This document shows positions 16,839-31,159 of a stretch of DNA of 64,000 nucleotides, in pieces. The notes beneath the pieces were generated by a model that was given only the letters and a program-made list of their open reading frames with translations, was not told the DNA's origin and did not search any database. The position numbers and the translations under genes were made by a program. Origin of the DNA: Latrodectus hesperus (Eukaryota > Arthropoda > Arachnida > Araneae > Theridiidae); NCBI GenBank assembly GCA_037975125.1, contig CM075850.1:127677292-127741291 (forward strand), in the 5' to 3' direction. Numbering within the stretch: position 1 is the first letter of the stretch; each line of letters begins with the position of its first letter.

Positions 16839-16850
16839 AGAGGGTATTTT

Positions 16851-16856
<6 letters not shown>
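16839..16856 (+). repeat. Stray transposon terminus facing the DD41D element
   Basis: The bases agagggtatttttacat repeat the element's terminal sequence in the opposite orientation. They are separated from its right end by only 7 bp, giving an aataccctct...agagggtatt palindrome. It could be the end of a second copy or a rearrangement scar. Confidence 0.65.
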
Positions 16857-17143
<287 letters not shown>

Positions 17144-17319
17144 GTGTGCGCGTTTACACTTTCATTATTTATGAATAATTTAACTTCAAATTGTGTCAGA
17201 TTGAAAAACAGTCAGAAAAATCATTCTGTATTTTTTTTTCAAGAGAATGAGGCAGAAGTAGAAAAAAAAACATTCTTTAAAAAGTTTCTAATAAATTAGT
17301 GTTTTACTGTTTCATGGCT

Positions 17320-17600
17320 GAGGCAAGAGAGACGGGATACAGTTACAGCTAATCATTAGAAACGGTTGCAAATGCGTACGTAAGAGGATACTTCTGCACC
17401 GGGGGATCGGATCTCACGACGCCCTTCGAGCGGCGCTAGAGCGCGGCAAGTGGAAACGTTCCACCTGCGTCGGCACCCAACGTGGAATGTTTACACTTCG
17501 AATCCCAAGTGCAGTTCTTGCAAATGGTTGATAATCACTCATTTCCAGGGAATTTGAAAAGCTGACGACTGTGATGTTCCCTTTCGGTGAGTGATTCACT
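17320..17600 (+). promoter_or_regulatory. CpG-rich block, candidate promoter or first exon
   Basis: By eye, about 20 CpG dinucleotides occur in 270 bp, whereas the flanks have almost none. No recognised transposon or SINE motif lies inside. At 17586-17591 there is a strong splice-donor consensus (gtgagt preceded by ttcg). A non-coding first exon of a plus-strand gene fits, but no downstream exon can be identified. A minus-strand open frame at 17414-17599 has no family features. It could also be an unrecognised repeat. Confidence 0.35.
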
Positions 17601-17604
17601 CCCT

Positions 17605-19228
17605 TTTATTTATATTTCTCTATTTTTATTTTCCATGTAGATTTTATACTCTTTGCAAAATGGGTTTATGAAAAATGAAATTTTTTGATAATTTAATGTT
17701 AAAATGTTAATATTGATTTATACATCAGTAGTTTATGAATCGGAGAATTATTGTCGAAAAAAAGCTGAGGTTTTATGGAATCATTTAATTACAGAGACCT
17801 TTTCTAAAAATTATTTAAATGCACAACTCTTGATTAAATTTTTTATTCAATAAAAATAATATTACTGGTTAATATGGAAAAAATACCAATATTCAAGTTT
17901 AAATTAGCTATATATTTAAGAAAGCTGCTATAGATGTAAATAAGTATTTTTTAAATAAATAACTTTTCAGAGTAAATGAGAAAAATACTTCAGATAAAGT
18001 TTTTAAAAGTAGTGGGTGTATATTTTAAGATTTTTTATTTTCCTGTTAGAAAATTTTGATTCGTTTTGATTACATTTTGGCATTATTATTTTAATTTTCA
18101 CACATCACAACATTTACTAAAATCTACTTGTTTTTAAATAGTTAATTTTTTATAGACAGTACTTTTATAGACAGTACTAATATGCCTATATATTTATTTT
18201 GTTAAATATATTATTCTCTTACATTTAAGTTGAGTAACATACTTCCCGCGCACCTAGTTCACGTGATACAAATCAACGTTTATTCTGTTTGTGAGTTGAC
18301 AGGCTAGTTTCGGCGGCCATATTGGATGGAGTCATTGAAGTTCATGGTCAAATCATTTTTTTCTAAATACATAATTTTTTTTAAAAAAAAGCTAACTTCC
18401 ATTAGGCAAAGCACTATTTATATGAATATATATTATAACTTTAAAGTACTATCTAATTATATATACATAATATTTATATATAGTAACTGTTAAAACTACG
18501 AAAGACAGTTGCTGCTGTGTTTTTGATTTTAGCACACTCATATTTTAGAATGGATACTTGATTTTTCTTCCAGGTTTTTTTCCTTGCGATGTATAAAGGT
18601 GGTCCGTTATCTCATACTCTTAAAATACTTGAATCTCTAGAACTCTTATAATAGTTCTTGAGTATTAGGTATTCACTTCACAATGTGAAAGTGGATACAA
18701 TTTAATTTACCTGACAAAAAGGCATCGTATTTTAATTTTACTTTGTAAACAATATTGCCAGCAACTATTCATACATATGAATGAATAAATAAATGAATCA
18801 TATTTTACATAAATATTTATGGCAATAATTAAAATATTCGAAAATATTTGTATACAAGTAAAATATAATTATATACATAATAGGTTAGCATAAAAATTTA
18901 ATATTTAAGTAAATTAAATTTCATATGTTTTTCAAATGAAAAAATTTTTTTTATAAATTTTTAATAGAATAAAAAGTATACTAACTTTAAATGCTCAAAT
19001 CAGGGGAAAAATAAATAAAAATAAAAAATAAAAAAGGGAAAATGGCAAAAAAAGGAATAAATCTATACTGATATATATAATAATGGGTTTAACTGAAATT
19101 TTTTTTTAAAAATCTAAAAGATCTTAAAACGAATAAAAAAAGGAATAAATAAAAATTAAAAAGGGAAAAAATATATATACTGCAAAAAAAAAAAAAAAAA
19201 AAAAAAATAAAGTAAAAAAAAAATTAAT

Positions 19229-19232
<4 letters not shown>
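17605..19232. other. AT-rich non-coding stretch
   Basis: Apart from a short GC-richer segment at 18241-18340 with a cggcggccat core, the stretch is plain AT-rich DNA. No coding signals. An A-rich run at 19185-19225 leads into the TA tract. Confidence 0.5.

Positions 19233-19310
<78 letters not shown>
19233..19310. repeat. (TA)n microsatellite, left of the mariner
   Basis: About 77 bp of TA. With 20599-20699 it forms one tract split by the mariner. Confidence 0.97.
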
Positions 19311-19314
<4 letters not shown>

Positions 19315-20594
19315 GTTGGGGGAAAATAAATCCATTATTTTTTCGGCAGATGGCTGTACTGATAGATTTCTCGTAAAGTATCGATCAAACAATTTCAGAT
19401 TTATGCTCGTTGGAAAGGTGACATTTCGCAGTAAAAAAAATTCTTTTGCTGTTTTTTGTTTGGTGCATTCAGTTGTGAGTTACAGGGTGTTAAAAATGGA
19501 AGTGAACAAAGAGAAAATTCGGTACATTTTACAGTTTTTCTTTGACAAAGGCGAAAATGCAAGCCAGGCGGCTAAAATTGTGAATGGTGTTTATGGTTCC
19601 GATACTGTAACAGCCAATTATGTGCAATTTTGGTTTCGTAGATTCCGTTCAGGAATTTTTGATGTTAAAGATGCACCTCGCACAGGTAGGCCGGTCGTCG
19701 AAAATGTCGATAAAATCGGAGAAATGATCGAAGTTGACCGGCATGTTAGCAGTCGTAACATCGCCCAGGAGCTAAAAATCGACCATAAAACTGTTTTAAA
19801 CCATTTACACAAAGCTGGATTCAAAAAGAAGCTCGATGTTTGGGTGCCACACCAATTAACAGAAAAAAACATGATGGATCGAATTTCCATCTGCGAAGCC
19901 TTGGCCAAACGGAATGAGATAGACCCATTTCTTAAACGGATGGTGACTGGAGATGAGAAATGGATCACATACGATAACCCTGTGCGAAAACGATCGTGGT
20001 CAAAGAGCGGTGAAGCACCTCAAACGGTGGCCAAACCAGGACTAACGGCCAGGAAGGTTCTGCTATGCATTTGGTGGGACTGGAAGGGGATTATTTATTA
20101 TGAGTTGCTTCCATATGGCCAAACGCTAAATTCTGATCTCTACTGTCAACAACTGGACCGTTTGAAGATAGCGATTGACCAGAAACGGCCAGAATTGGCC
20201 AACAGGAGAGGTGTCGTGTTCCACCAGGACAACGCTAGGCCACACACATCTACAGTGACTCGCCAGAAACTTCGGGAGCTTGGTTGGGAAGTTTTAATGC
20301 ATCCGCCATACAGTCCGGACTTGGCACCAAGCGATTATCATCTTTTTCTTGCATTGCAAAATTTCTTTAATGATAAAAAATTGGCATCTAGGGAGGATTG
20401 TGAAAATCGACTACTAGAGTTTTTTGCAAATAGAGACCAGGACTTCTATGAGAGAGGCATTATGACGTTACCTTTAAAATGGCAACAAATCATACAACAA
20501 AACGGTGCATATTTGACCATAATCGGACAATCCGAAGCATGTTAAATAAAGTCCTGAAGTTTATATAAAAATAAAGGATTTCTTTTTCCCCAAC

Positions 20595-20598
<4 letters not shown>
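19311..20598 (+). mobile_element. mariner transposon, apparently complete
   Basis: The element is 1288 bp, the usual length for mariner. The inverted ends (19311-19341 and 20568-20598) begin ttaggttgggg and match at 28 of 31 positions. Both ends abut TA inside a TA microsatellite, so the insertion was into (TA)n. It carries one uninterrupted transposase gene. The end sequence and transposase resemble the mellifera-type mariners; that subfamily call is from memory. Confidence 0.96.
19496..20545 (+). CDS. mariner transposase, intact
   Basis: Cuts and rejoins DNA at TA sites, acting on the inverted ends of its own element in the nucleus. The frame opens at 19316, but the start at 19496 (MEVNKEKIRYILQFFFDKGE) matches the usual mariner N-terminus and gives 349 residues, the usual length. 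Domains: paired HTH DNA-binding region at about 5-110, with the GRP linker at 64-66; the WVPHQLTE clamp-loop motif at 116-123; catalytic domain at about 145-335. The catalytic triad is complete: D153 (TGDEKWI), D245 (HQDNARPH) and D280 (PSDYH), with 34 residues between the last two (D34D). YSPDLAP is at 272-278. No stop or frameshift, so it may be recently active; activity itself is not shown by sequence. Confidence 0.97.
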   Translation: MEVNKEKIRYILQFFFDKGENASQAAKIVNGVYGSDTVTANYVQFWFRRFRSGIFDVKDAPRTGRPVVENVDKIGEMIEVDRHVSSRNIAQELKIDHKTVLNHLHKAGFKKKLDVWVPHQLTEKNMMDRISICEALAKRNEIDPFLKRMVTGDEKWITYDNPVRKRSWSKSGEAPQTVAKPGLTARKVLLCIWWDWKGIIYYELLPYGQTLNSDLYCQQLDRLKIAIDQKRPELANRRGVVFHQDNARPHTSTVTRQKLRELGWEVLMHPPYSPDLAPSDYHLFLALQNFFNDKKLASREDCENRLLEFFANRDQDFYERGIMTLPLKWQQIIQQNGAYLTIIGQSEAC

Positions 20599-20692
<94 letters not shown>

Positions 20693-20699
20693 TATATTA
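20599..20699. repeat. (TA)n microsatellite, right of the mariner
   Basis: About 100 bp, nearly pure TA. Confidence 0.97.
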
Positions 20700-20704
20700 T
20701 TTAG

Positions 20705-22870
<2,166 letters not shown>

Positions 22871-23154
22871 TAAAACATCAAATAGTCAGTAGAAATGAAT
22901 AAAAAACGTGAAATTATATATTATCAATTTACTCATTTTTAATATCCACCTGTCCTCAATGATTTAATTGAAACACATAAAGAGAATTCATTGAAATGGG
23001 TATCAACACTCTTCAGACTTCAGGACTCTGCACAACACGAAATATTTATGGACTTACTGTTGTTTCAGTTTTGTTATCTGTGTTTATTTGTTTTAAGTTT
23101 TAATTTTTTTTTGTAATTATAGTCGTCTTCTAATTTGCAATTAGACATAAAAAT

Positions 23155-23640
23155 TATGATGAAAGATTTGGGGGTAAATTTAATCACAACCACAATCATA
23201 TGCTTTCTTACGTCATAAATTAATGTTCTTAAGAATTTGATTTAAAAAAGAAAACGATATGATTGCATTCCAACTCCTCGCTATTTTTTAAATTTCGTAA
23301 TTTTATTGAGATCTGATACGTTTTTTGCCACTGAAGTCCTGAGAAATTGATAATAATTTATTTAAATTGATAGATTTGTTATTAGCAATGAGTTCATTTA
23401 AAATTTTATGATGAAAAATTTCAAGGAATTTAACCATGACTGCAATCGTCTACTTTCTTACATCATATATTACTGTTCTTAGGAATGTGTTTAAAAAAGA
23501 AAATAATATTGTTGTATTTCTCTTATTTATTATCTTTTAAATTCTATTGCAGTCTTATTGTAGGTATAATGTTTTTCATCTGCTGGATTCTAAATAGATT
23601 AATAATAACTTTCTCAATTAAATCTCTTCCGATTTGTTTA
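23155..23640. repeat. Old tandem duplication, unit about 250 bp
   Basis: Copy 1 starts at about 23155 and copy 2 at about 23406. They share, in order, atgatgaaa-atttg, an aatttaa-c--a-caatc block, ctttcttac-tcat, actgttctta/aatgttctta, tttaaaaaagaaaa and a late gattctaaat/gagaaattga region. Divergence is considerable. Confidence 0.75.
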
Positions 23641-23644
23641 TAGA

Positions 23645-25073
<1,429 letters not shown>

Positions 25074-25084
25074 AGATATATAGC

Positions 25085-25730
25085 TGCCTAGAAAATTGGT
25101 AATTTATCAACCGAAAACATATTACGCGTTGATTTTTTCAAGTGGTGCGTACAGATTTTTGAATTATGAATTTTTCTTTCGTGTTGTTTGAGTTGTTTGG
25201 AAGACAATGTTTATGTATCAAGTTGCTGACAATACCAATTGTTCTGCAGCATAGCCTCATTTTCCGATTGATGAACACAGGCGGAGACACTTTCTACACA
25301 TGAGTTGAACTTGTCTGCTGTATACGGGTTCCAATTAAAGAATTTTATGATGATGCAACAAATTTAATAATGTGTAAGGGACTGAATATTGTGCTTTATC
25401 GTATCATTCACTGCATTTTATATAATGCGTTGTGAATTCTGTTCATCCCAAGCCCGATGAATTATTTGTAATCATCGACATATTTTAAGCATAGAATTTT
25501 TTATTTAGAAAGTATTCCCATTTTATGTCGAATAGTGAAAAAACTCTTTAATATCTCTTTGAAAAAATTTTCAACTCTTCTTTTAAAGCAATAACAAAAT
25601 TTCATAAAGCAAGTGGAATTATTATGTTAGAAAAATTATATCGTGTACATATTCGCTCTTGGCGTATTATTCTTGGTATGATTTTACAATTTGGCGGAAA
25701 GGAGCCTAGATCTATAGATATCTGATGACT
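25085..25730. other. non-coding stretch
   Basis: Moderately complex sequence without recognisable genes, lying between the TA tract and the RTE insertion. Confidence 0.45.
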
Positions 25731-25742
25731 ATATATTACTTA

Positions 25743-26480
25743 CTCTCTAAAGAACTCTGCAGAGAAAATACACCTTGTTATTAACGAAGAAAAAACAAAA
25801 TGTATGCCGATTACAAAATCCCCTACACAGATGAATTTCTTAGAAATCGGGGACATGAAATTTGAGGTATTCAACAACTTTACCTACTTGGGATCAAACA
25901 TCGATACTCAAAATGACGTTACCTCTGAAATAAGAAGGAGAATTCAATCTGCTAACCGCTGCCTGCACGGTTTAATGAACTTTTTGAGATCAAAAGTAGT
26001 TAAAAGGCAGACCAAAACGATACTCTATACAAGACAATTATAAGACCAGTGTTGACTTATGGATCAGAAACCTGGACCCTAACTAAGAATCATGAAAACC
26101 AACTAGCCATCTTTGAAAGAAAAGCACTTAGGAAGATTTTCGGTCCAGTCAATGAAGGAGGCTGATGGAGGCATCGCTACAACTTTGAGATCGATAGGAT
26201 GCTAAAAGACCATGACAAGATAAAGACCATCAAAATAAATCGTATAAAATTTGCAGGACCCATTTGCCGCCTAGACCCCTCCACCCTGACATACAAAATC
26301 TCGCATTTCAAACCCATCGGGTAAAGACCAAGGGGTCGGCCCAAACTCAGATGATGGGATGCGGTACATGAGGATCTTAGCATTTTAAAAGTGAAGTCTG
26401 TCGCCAAGAAAAGGTCGGCGTGGAAAAGTGTTCTAAGGAAGGCCTTGGCCCACCCGGGCTTGTCGAGTCAATAGAAGAAG
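25743..26480 (+). mobile_element. 5'-truncated RTE-type LINE
   Basis: The 738-bp insert is flanked by the 12-bp direct repeat atatattactta (25731-25742 and 26481-26492), a target-site duplication. It holds only the C-terminal end of a reverse transcriptase and ends caatagaagaag without a poly(A) tail, as RTE elements often do. The perfect duplication suggests a relatively recent insertion, although the ORF is broken. Confidence 0.9.
25746..26472 (+). pseudogene. RTE-clade reverse transcriptase C-terminus
   Basis: Starts in frame with LKNSAEKIHLVINEEKTKCM (end of the RT palm), then MNFLEIGDMKFEVFNNFTYL and the NRCLHGLMNFLRSKVVKRQT stretch typical of RTE/BovB-like proteins. The frame breaks near 26030 by about one base. 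The YKTIIRPVLTYGSETW-like thumb motif continues in the next frame, then HENQLAIFERKALRKIFG. The terminal PRGRPKLR...W and EDLSILKVKSVAKKR motifs lie at about 26330-26420. A premature stop occurs near 26323. Similar in kind to, but not the same family as, the fragment at 50050-50455. Confidence 0.88.
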
Positions 26481-26921
26481 ATATATTACTTATTTTGTAT
26501 TAATTCAACTTTTAAAAACAGGGTATGTCCTAGCCGAGTTTGCTTTGTTAAGCAAAAAATCCGAAATCAAAACAGATCAAGCTAAATAAAATCTGTTATC
26601 TTGTAAATCTTTCAAAAACATTCCATGTCCTTACATTAAAATAAAAATCATTTTCTGTATGGATCCGTTATTCCAATAATATTTTTTTAAACTTTAATGT
26701 GTACTTTATATGTTTTTAAATCTAAAAATTTATTGTTTATGGAAGTGATTTTAGAAAAACTGATATTAACATAAGTTACTGGACATTATAGTTAATCGTT
26801 CAGAAGTATTAATATTAAATTAGACTATGAACTATTATGTTTATAATTTAGAATTTAATATTCCTAAACTATAAACTGTTATGTCCTAAATGTCGATATA
26901 CATTAATATCATACGGCAAAT

Positions 26922-27204
26922 GTTATTGTTTTCGTGTGCCAGCTAGTCTGACAATATGGGGTGCGCTGCTCCATTTTTCCAGTTGAACCATAATTAGGTG
27001 TGGAGTCCGACTTCCTCAGTACACACATGCCATAAGGACCCGTTTATAGGATAGGCAACCATTCACAACCCATTCATACAAGGAAAGACAAAGACAGGAT
27101 AGGTAGAAAGAGAAAAAAAGTACATCCATGCCCGAGCCGGGATTCGAACCCAGGATCTCGCTGTCCGCAGTCAGGCACGCTGACCACTAGATAAGTTTGG
27201 CGGC
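26922..27204 (-). repeat. tRNA-derived SINE, family B, with target duplication
   Basis: The tRNA-like head is at the right (minus-strand orientation): a ctagtggtcagcg A-box-like segment and gggttcgaatccc B box. The body passes through a tgtactttttt-type tract and a tataaacgggtcc motif, and ends ggcacacgaaaacaataac. A perfect 14-bp duplication, atcatacggcaaat, flanks it (26908-26921 and 27205-27218). Confidence 0.92.
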
Positions 27205-27218
27205 ATCATACGGCAAAT

Positions 27219-28925
27219 AACATGTTTATAAAAAATTTATGATACATTATACATAAAACACAGTGGAATATAAATCCTTAAAATTAAAATTAATATTTAT
27301 AAATAACTGGAAAAATATACATAGAAATATTAGAAAAATTAAGATTATTTATTTCGCTCTATTCATAAGTATTATAAAGGAATTAAAAACATTTTTCTGG
27401 TTCTCACATACATTTATGAGTACTATTTAGAATTACTTATATAAACACAAAAGATAATTTTTTTTTTATGAAAAGAATACTCAGAATACTAATTCGTCTC
27501 AGGATTATAAATTATCTCACGATTTTTTGAGAGCAAATACATATTTACTTTTTACAATGCAAACGAATTGAACTAAAAAAATGTTTATTTCGTTGAATTG
27601 AAATGGTTTTTTTCAGAACTTTTTAGATATTGGAGAAATGTTTACGCACAATAACTTGAATAACAATGGAAAAAGACAAACATATACACTTTGGACGAAG
27701 AGTTCTGCTTTTGTTCGAAACTCAAAAGTGGATTCTACAAGGGGTTCAACCTGTTGTTGCAAGTCTAAAATAACTTCCATACTTCGAATGGAACAATACA
27801 ACCTAGCATGTTTGGATATCATTTGCATTTTCAGAAGTACCTTTATTCATAATTCAATAATGCTCTGCTCATAGTTTAGCTTCTCTATAATTTAATATTT
27901 TTATGTATATTTAAATGAGAAGATAATTTCCCAATTTTTTCTCTTTCATTTCTAGTGTTTTTCGGGTATTAAATGTGGAACAGAAATTCGAACGTTTTCT
28001 TTCAAATAAGGCAATTTCTTAAAGAGAAATAATTTAGAATATCTCATATCACATGTAAAAGAAAACAAGACCACAAAAGGCGAGCAATTTTGTTGGTGAG
28101 ATGTTTATGCGTAACCATGGTTTCAGTGATCGTGTATCCCGCCCCCTTTCGGAATTAATGATATTAAGCACGAATTGATGCACTGATACTGAAGTTTGCG
28201 GTCTATATTTTTAATCATACTTTCCCAGTTTAGAGATTGCTGTTAAACATAAGATTTGAGCTGCAAGTTAAGTGCATTTATTATTTTTTTTGACATTTTA
28301 TTTTATGAATGTTGTATTAATAAAAAAAAGAAGTTGGTGTTATCGTGCTTTCTTTAAATTACTGTAAATATCCATTAATATACATTGCCGATGAAAAATA
28401 TGATGAAGGACTGCTTATTTCCTTTAGAACAAGGTCAAATAAAATTAAAAACTTATTGAAAAGAAATATTTATACATTAAATAAGTAGGGCTTTGTGTTG
28501 TTTTATAATTCACTAGTACACACATTTTTCTCTATTTCATAAAAATATAAGTCTCTATGGTATAATTTACAATCCTGAGAATTTTCATTTATGCCGTGAG
28601 CAATAAATTGCATTGAATCTAAATTGGACGAGGTATTTTACAAATCTCTTGATTTTTAAGTTTTTCTGGAATCTTTTGGATTTATGGGGTTGGTTTGATT
28701 TGATTTTTGGGTCAGAAACAACAATAACATAGTTAAAATTTTTAGAAACTTTTACATTGACGTTAATTTTTTTACAACATTAACTTTTTATTACTCAATT
28801 GGGCTTTGTTTCGGATAGAGAAATTGCGCGCAATAAACATATCGCGACTAAATAATACTTAAAAGCAAAAATTAAGACCCTGAAATATATTTGAGGAGGA
28901 CATTGGGGAGGTGACTCTGAGACTT
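27219..28925. other. AT-rich non-coding stretch
   Basis: No recognisable coding sequence. A more complex patch lies at about 28080-28200. The open frames on both strands around 27613-27874 overlap each other and show no family motif. Confidence 0.45.
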
Positions 28926-28997
28926 TCTGAAATATTCACATGACACTTATAAGATCTACTTATAAGGTCCATTATCACTTAAGTGTTGTTGGTGGGA

Positions 28998-29126
28998 CCA
29001 GAATACGGTTTTTCAGCTTACAGCTATGCTTCCAATATAAACATACAAAAACTTGAGCGGTTCCAGCTTAGTGCAGCCCGCATAATTGAGAGGCTTAGAA
29101 ATAGCTACCCAAATGAAATTTGGTAG
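28998..29126 (+). pseudogene. LINE reverse transcriptase thumb fragment
   Basis: A 42-codon frame reads PEYGFSAYSYASNINIQKLE then [20 protein letters not shown], ending at a stop. This matches the thumb region (YG...N..KLE..QLSAARIITGLR) of spider LINE reverse transcriptases as I remember them. It stops just before a TA tract and may be the 5' neighbour of the RNase H fragment at 30275-30760. Confidence 0.75.
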
Positions 29127-29174
29127 CAATTTCTAGCGTTATACACATATATATATATATGTATAAATATATAC

Positions 29175-29332
<158 letters not shown>

Positions 29333-29343
29333 TATTTTATAAA

Positions 29344-29733
29344 ATACAATGAATATAATGCAACAAAATACAATGAAAAATGCCAAATGGAGAATATTAA
29401 ATGGAAAAACAATATATTGAAAATATTAAATGGAAAACAATACATTGAAAAACATACATTGAAAAGAATTACATTGAAAATACTTGAAAGAAATTTCAAA
29501 GAAAATATCAAAGAAAGATAGATATATAGATTGATATTTTCTTTGAAATTTCTTTCAAGTATTTTCAATGTAATTCTTTTCAATGTATGTTTTTCAATGT
29601 ATTGTTTTCCATTTAATATTTTCAATATATTGTTTTTCCATTTAATATTCTACATTTGGCATTTAATATTTTCAATGTACTATTCTACATTTGGCATTTT
29701 TCATTGTATTTTGTTGCATTATATTCATTGTAT
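29344..29733. repeat. Long near-perfect inverted repeat
   Basis: Left arm 29344-29511 (168 bp), spacer 29512-29530 (19 bp), right arm 29531-29733 (203 bp). The arms are reverse complements along their full length with about one substitution, except for a 35-bp extra segment in the right arm that duplicates its own attctacatttggcattt region. The arms are built of loose attgaaaa and tattaaatgg repeats. TA tracts flank both sides. The matching open frames on both strands are mirror images, not genes. Confidence 0.93.
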
Positions 29734-29783
29734 ATACGTATATATACAACGAATATAATGAAACAATGAATACAAGGAATATA

Positions 29784-29786
<3 letters not shown>

Positions 29787-29866
<80 letters not shown>
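29787..29866. repeat. (TA)n microsatellite, right of palindrome
   Basis: 80 bp of TA. Confidence 0.97.
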
Positions 29867-29868
<2 letters not shown>

Positions 29869-30274
29869 AGTTATGGGACTCAAAATCGAACTTTTGAGTT
29901 TTTGAAAGGGTGTGTGGTAAAAATCGAAATATAAACAATGCTGCATACTTGTGTTTTGTAAATATTACTGGTTTTGAATATATTATGATGTTTATGTATA
30001 CTAAGACGTGAATTATTGTGCTACATACTTAAATATAAAAATATAAAGTTTTATATCTCTTATCATATGTAAAATAAATATTATTCTTTCATAATGAAGA
30101 TTTAAATCTAAACAATCAGAACACGCACACCAAAAGCCATTGGTGGAGCAGTAACCAAAGATTAATCCAAGAAATCCTTAAAATCATCCAAGCTTTGGCT
30201 TGGATAATTCAAGAAGTTTGATAGACAAAAATGTTTTACAGCATAGCTTAATGCAGAGCATTAACCCTTCCGTT

Positions 30275-30760
30275 GGTTTAAATGGAATCTACTTCCAGGT
30301 GGATCTTCCTTTCCAAAGAGCCTTCCCAGAGTGAGCAAAAATTTCGATGGCCCACTTTATTTGAAACAACTTGCCCTTGAAATCATTAACAACATCCTTG
30401 AAGATTTCACCATAATATATACAGTTAGAATTAAAGATGAACGTGACTGCTCCGGAAGTGGAAATCATACATTATTCCAAGAATATACCACAAAATTTAG
30501 TAGCAGAATTCCAGACAGTTGTCCAGTTTTAAGATCGCCATTGATGTTGGGCTAGACTCGATTATGTCCTCTATCAGCTCGTCTGCCATTTGTATCCTGT
30601 CAGTTAGACGAAGCTCTATTCAGCACCTTTGTAATTGGCATAACGTCCGTGATAGTGTAGGAAAGACAATTATTAACAAAATGGTGCATTTTTTGTGAAG
30701 TGCACTTTCAATGGATGCCTTTCCAAGTTGTATTGTTGTTACTAATCTCCTTGTCTAGAA
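30275..30760 (+). pseudogene. LINE RNase H domain, decayed
   Basis: Plus-strand pieces in order: INPSVGLNGIYFQVDLPFQR near 30265-30320, LYLKQLALEIINNILEDFTI at 30355-30414, IYTVRIKDERDCSGSG, then in another frame IAIDVGLDSIMSSISSSAIC (from 30534). NWHNVRDSVGKTIINKM ends at a stop at 30696, followed by a FQWMP piece. These match the RNase H domain of arthropod LINEs. Two catalytic aspartates are replaced: the usual YTDGSK reads YTVRIK and ILSDSR reads ILSVRR. Frameshifts and stops make it dead. Confidence 0.78.
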
Positions 30761-30765
30761 ATATA

Positions 30766-31013
30766 CTAGATGAGGGTCACGAGTCCACTCTTTTTCAGAA
30801 AATCAATAACAAGCCTAGGAATCTTGTATAAGTTCTCAAGAGACAACCCCAGGCACTCAAGAATATGTGCCAGTAATGTCGGCTCATTTTGGCAATTAGG
30901 GCAATTTGGATATAGTTTGAGAACTCTCTCGAAAGTAAGTACCTTCAGGTGACCACTGATAGCATAACCTGCAGATGTAACACAATATAGCCTCCTTTTT
31001 TTAAAGTTAACTG
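30766..31013 (-). pseudogene. LINE C-terminal zinc-knuckle fragment, inverted
   Basis: On the minus strand a continuous frame ends at a stop at 30766-30768. It contains SGHLKVLTFERVLKLYPNCP, then a CX2CX8HX3C knuckle (CPNCQNEPTLLAHILEC), then LGLSLENLYKIPRLVIDFLK and GLVTLI. This is the C-terminal end that should follow RNase H in a LINE ORF2. Here it lies in the opposite orientation to the RNase H piece next to it, so the locus has been rearranged or holds two insertions. Confidence 0.8.
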
Positions 31014-31159
31014 TCTAATATAGATGCAGATACTCAGCTAAATCTTACTTATTGAATCGTTGCTTAGAAAATAATTCATGTGCCTTTGTCGCATATTTTC
31101 TACAAATAATCGTTGGTTCCATGGTGATGCTCGTTGTCCTCCTACTAGACAAAGGAAGT

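Noticed and set aside
17414..17599. Minus-strand ORF in the CpG-rich block
   Set aside because: 61 codons with no recognised motif; open frames are expected by chance in GC-richer DNA.
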